DNA of 22,470 nt from Rhodocaloribacter sp964552015 (GTDB lineage Bacteria > Bacteroidota > Rhodothermia > Rhodothermales > ISCAR-4553): assembly GCA_964552015.1 (NCBI GenBank), contig CAZKFR010000053.1, positions 1 through 22,470 on the forward strand, given 5' to 3'. Numbering within the stretch: the first letter of the stretch is position 1; each line of letters begins with the position of its first letter. Made by a program: the position numbers and the translations under genes. The notes below the pieces were generated by a model. The model was given only the letters and a program-made list of their open reading frames with translations. It ran no database searches and had not been told where the DNA came from. Shown here in pieces: positions 20,953-22,470 of this stretch.

Positions 20953-22470
20953 TCAGCGGATATCGGGCCGGGGCGCGTGATGCCCCGGCCCATGGTTCAT
21001 CGTGGTATCGGGCCTGGCGTGGTCCATCGCGTCATGGTTCATCGTAGTATCAGGCCGGGCATGGTCCATCTGGCCGTGATCCATCTGGCTGTGATCCGTC
21101 GTGCCGTGGTCCATCGTGCCGTGGTCCGTGGCGTCGTGGTCCGTGGCGTCGTGGTCCATGGTGCCGTGGTCCATCGTGCCGTGGTCCGTGGCGTCGTGGT
21201 CCATGGTGCCGTGATCCATGGTGCCATGGTCCATGGTGTCGTGGTCCATGGTGTCGTGGTCCATCGTGTCGCCGGGGGCGGCGGGCGGCAGGGTGGCCGG
21301 GGCCTCGGCCGGCGGCGGGGCCTGGCGCGCGCTCAGCATCTTCTGGATGGCCTCCTGGAGGCGGCTCTCGCTGTCGAGGAGGAACTGGGCGGAGACCACC
21401 ACGTCCTCGCCCTCGAGCAGACCGGAGAGGATGTGGACGTACCGGTTGCCGGGGCCGCCCTCGGCGCCGAGGCGCACCTCGCGGGGCTCGAAGCGCCCCT
21501 CGCCCCGGGCTACGAAGACGAGCGAGCGCTCGCCCGAGCGGATGACGGCCTCGGTGGGCACCACCAGCGCGTTCGGGATCGTCCGCCCCTGCAACGTGAC
21601 GTTGGCGTACATGCCCGGCTTCAGGTCGAGGTCGGGGTTGGCGAAGATGAGGCGGACGTGCACGTCGCGGGCCTTCTCGCGGAGGTAGGGGTAGATGTAG
21701 GAGACGTGGCCGGTGTAGGTCTTGCCGGGCAGGTAGGAGAGCTCCATGGTGACGGGCTGGCCCTCGCGGATCCATGGCACCTCGTTCTCATAGAAGCTGG
21801 CGTGCACCCACACCGAGCGCAGGTCGGCGATGCGGAAGAGGTCCTGCCCGGCGCGGACGTACGTGCCTTCGAGGGCGTTCCGGTCGATGACGACGCCGGT
21901 GGCGGGGGCGTCGAGCCGGAGCGTGCGCCGCACCTCGCCGGTCTGCTCCAGGTGGGCGATCTCCTGCTCGGGGACGGCCCAGTAGACGAGCCGCTGGCGG
22001 GCGGCCTCCAGCAGCTTCTCGGCGTCGGCCACGGCCTCCGGGACGTTGCGTTGCCGGGCCCGCGCCAGGTTTTTCAGCGCCAGCAGGTACTCTTCCTGCG
22101 TGGTCACCAGCTCGGGCGAATAGATCTCGAGCAGCGGCGTCCCGGCCTGCACCTCGTCGCCCACGAAGTGGACGTACAGCTTCTCGATCCACCCGGAGAT
22201 GCGGGCATTGACGGCATAGAGCCGCTCTTCGTCGTACTGCACCTCGCCCACGGTACGGATCATGCGCGAGAAGTCCATCCGCCGGACGGGCGTGGTGCGG
22301 ACCCCCATCGTCTGTACGACGGCCGGGTCGATGCGGATGGCGCCGCCGCTGCCGAGTTCGGCCTCGTCTTCGTAGACGGGGATGAGGTCCATGCCCATCT
22401 TGGACTTGCCGGGTTTGTCGTAGATCTCGGTGGGGTCCATGGGGGCGCGCCAGTAGAGGATCTTGCGCTC
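20953..22470 (-). CDS. cusB: CusB-type efflux RND periplasmic adaptor, 5' end outside the window
   Basis: At least 505 residues of a membrane-fusion adaptor are visible; the frame continues past the window edge (ERKILYWRAPMDPTEIYDKP is the first visible stretch). The N-terminal segment YDKPGKSKMGMDLIPVYEDE is the heavy-metal-binding motif of CusB-like adaptors. Then come the barrel-sandwich part (VNARISGWIEKLYVHFVGDE), the helical hairpin (about 130-180), IADLRSVWVHASFYENEVPW, the beta-barrel, and GLLEGEDVVVSAQFLLDSES. Unusually, the last 105 or so residues are 14 pentapeptides of form (D/G)(T/A)(M/T)DH and two 14-residue repeats rich in Met and His. These could bind copper or silver in the periplasm. 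The gene is followed by cusA in the same operon. Confidence 0.93.
   Translation of the reverse strand, partial: ERKILYWRAPMDPTEIYDKPGKSKMGMDLIPVYEDEAELGSGGAIRIDPAVVQTMGVRTTPVRRMDFSRMIRTVGEVQYDEERLYAVNARISGWIEKLYVHFVGDEVQAGTPLLEIYSPELVTTQEEYLLALKNLARARQRNVPEAVADAEKLLEAARQRLVYWAVPEQEIAHLEQTGEVRRTLRLDAPATGVVIDRNALEGTYVRAGQDLFRIADLRSVWVHASFYENEVPWIREGQPVTMELSYLPGKTYTGHVSYIYPYLREKARDVHVRLIFANPDLDLKPGMYANVTLQGRTIPNALVVPTEAVIRSGERSLVFVARGEGRFEPREVRLGAEGGPGNRYVHILSGLLEGEDVVVSAQFLLDSESRLQEAIQKMLSARQAPPPAEAPATLPPAAPGDTMDHDTMDHDTMDHGTMDHGTMDHDATDHGTMDHGTMDHDATDHDATDHGTMDHGTTDHSQMDHGQMDHARPDTTMNHDAMDHARPDTTMNHGPGHHAPRPDIR
20977..21060 (-). repeat. Two 42-bp coding repeats at the 3' end of cusB
   Basis: The segments 21019-21060 and 20977-21018 encode ARPDTTMNHDAMDH and ARPDTTMNHGPGHH. 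They are a second tandem repeat following the pentapeptide array and probably arose by duplication within the metal-binding tail. Confidence 0.75.
21061..21270 (-). repeat. 15-bp tandem array (14 units) coding the Met/Asp/His tail of CusB
   Basis: Fourteen in-frame units encode pentapeptides ending in DH. Ten have Met and four have Thr at the third position, so the array offers 10 methionines and 14 histidines. The DNA repeats are close enough in sequence (for example GTGGTCCATGGTGTC variants on the + strand) to be prone to slippage, so copy number may vary between strains. Confidence 0.9.

Noticed and set aside
17804..20980. A 1058-residue open frame on the + strand opposite cusA
   Set aside because: It is rich in His, Gln and Asp runs, has no recognisable domain and is the antisense shadow of a strongly supported CusA. 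GC-rich codon use creates such frames.
21061..21270. Regular 15-bp repeats that might suggest a CRISPR or satellite array
   Set aside because: There are no unique spacers, and the units are in frame within CusB, encoding a sensible Met/Asp/His tail.
1..22470. tRNA, rRNA or riboswitch genes
   Set aside because: I found no cloverleaf, rRNA core sequence or known aptamer motif on either strand by eye; a covariance-model search would be needed to exclude weak cases.

Overview
The window is a GC-rich bacterial chromosome segment. Several traits suggest the Rhodothermota/Bacteroidota side of the tree, probably a Rhodothermales-like organism: HPr kinase without a visible PTS operon, a LytTR regulator, DUF3179 and DoxX proteins, A/C-rich leaders that often lack a Shine-Dalgarno sequence, and promoters of the form TTG-N17-TAnnTT. 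This placement is an inference from gene content and signals, not a database match.

Left part (1-7.8 kb, mostly + strand). A lipoprotein-type RidA overlaps an L-2-hydroxyglutarate oxidase gene (lhgO) by 4 bases. A carboxymuconolactone decarboxylase/AhpD-like peroxidase-related gene follows. Next come palindromic REP-like elements and a DoxX membrane protein on the - strand. A three-gene unit then encodes two exported DUF3179 paralogues and a predicted outer-membrane barrel. A near-consensus promoter drives a stand-alone Hpt phosphotransfer protein and a LytTR response regulator.

Middle part (7.8-12.9 kb, mostly - strand). An apparent operon encodes a galactokinase-family protein with degenerate catalytic motifs, a MoxR AAA+ ATPase and HPr kinase/phosphorylase. 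Divergently, a small exported protein of unknown function is followed tail-to-tail by a class I methyltransferase.

Right part (12.9-22.5 kb). This looks like a metal/thiol-stress region. It has a MerR-family regulator with a textbook long-spacer promoter carrying an 18-bp perfect palindrome, a six-cysteine thioredoxin/glutaredoxin-like protein, a SHOCT membrane protein broken by a 1-base frameshift, DUF302 and DUF2231 proteins, and a CusA/CusB copper-silver efflux pair. CusA keeps all three metal-relay methionines. CusB ends in a long Met/Asp/His pentapeptide repeat and runs off the window.

The most unusual structure lies at 15989-17712. A leader of about 300 bp, with a conserved promoter and the start of a small gene, is present twice about 890 bp apart. 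One copy is followed by a methyltransferase gene. The other is followed by a small conserved gene plus an overlapping, frameshifted nucleotidyltransferase of MNT/AbiEii type. A 16-bp piece of the leader recurs after the second unit. The arrangement looks like a modular array in which different payload genes follow a shared leader.
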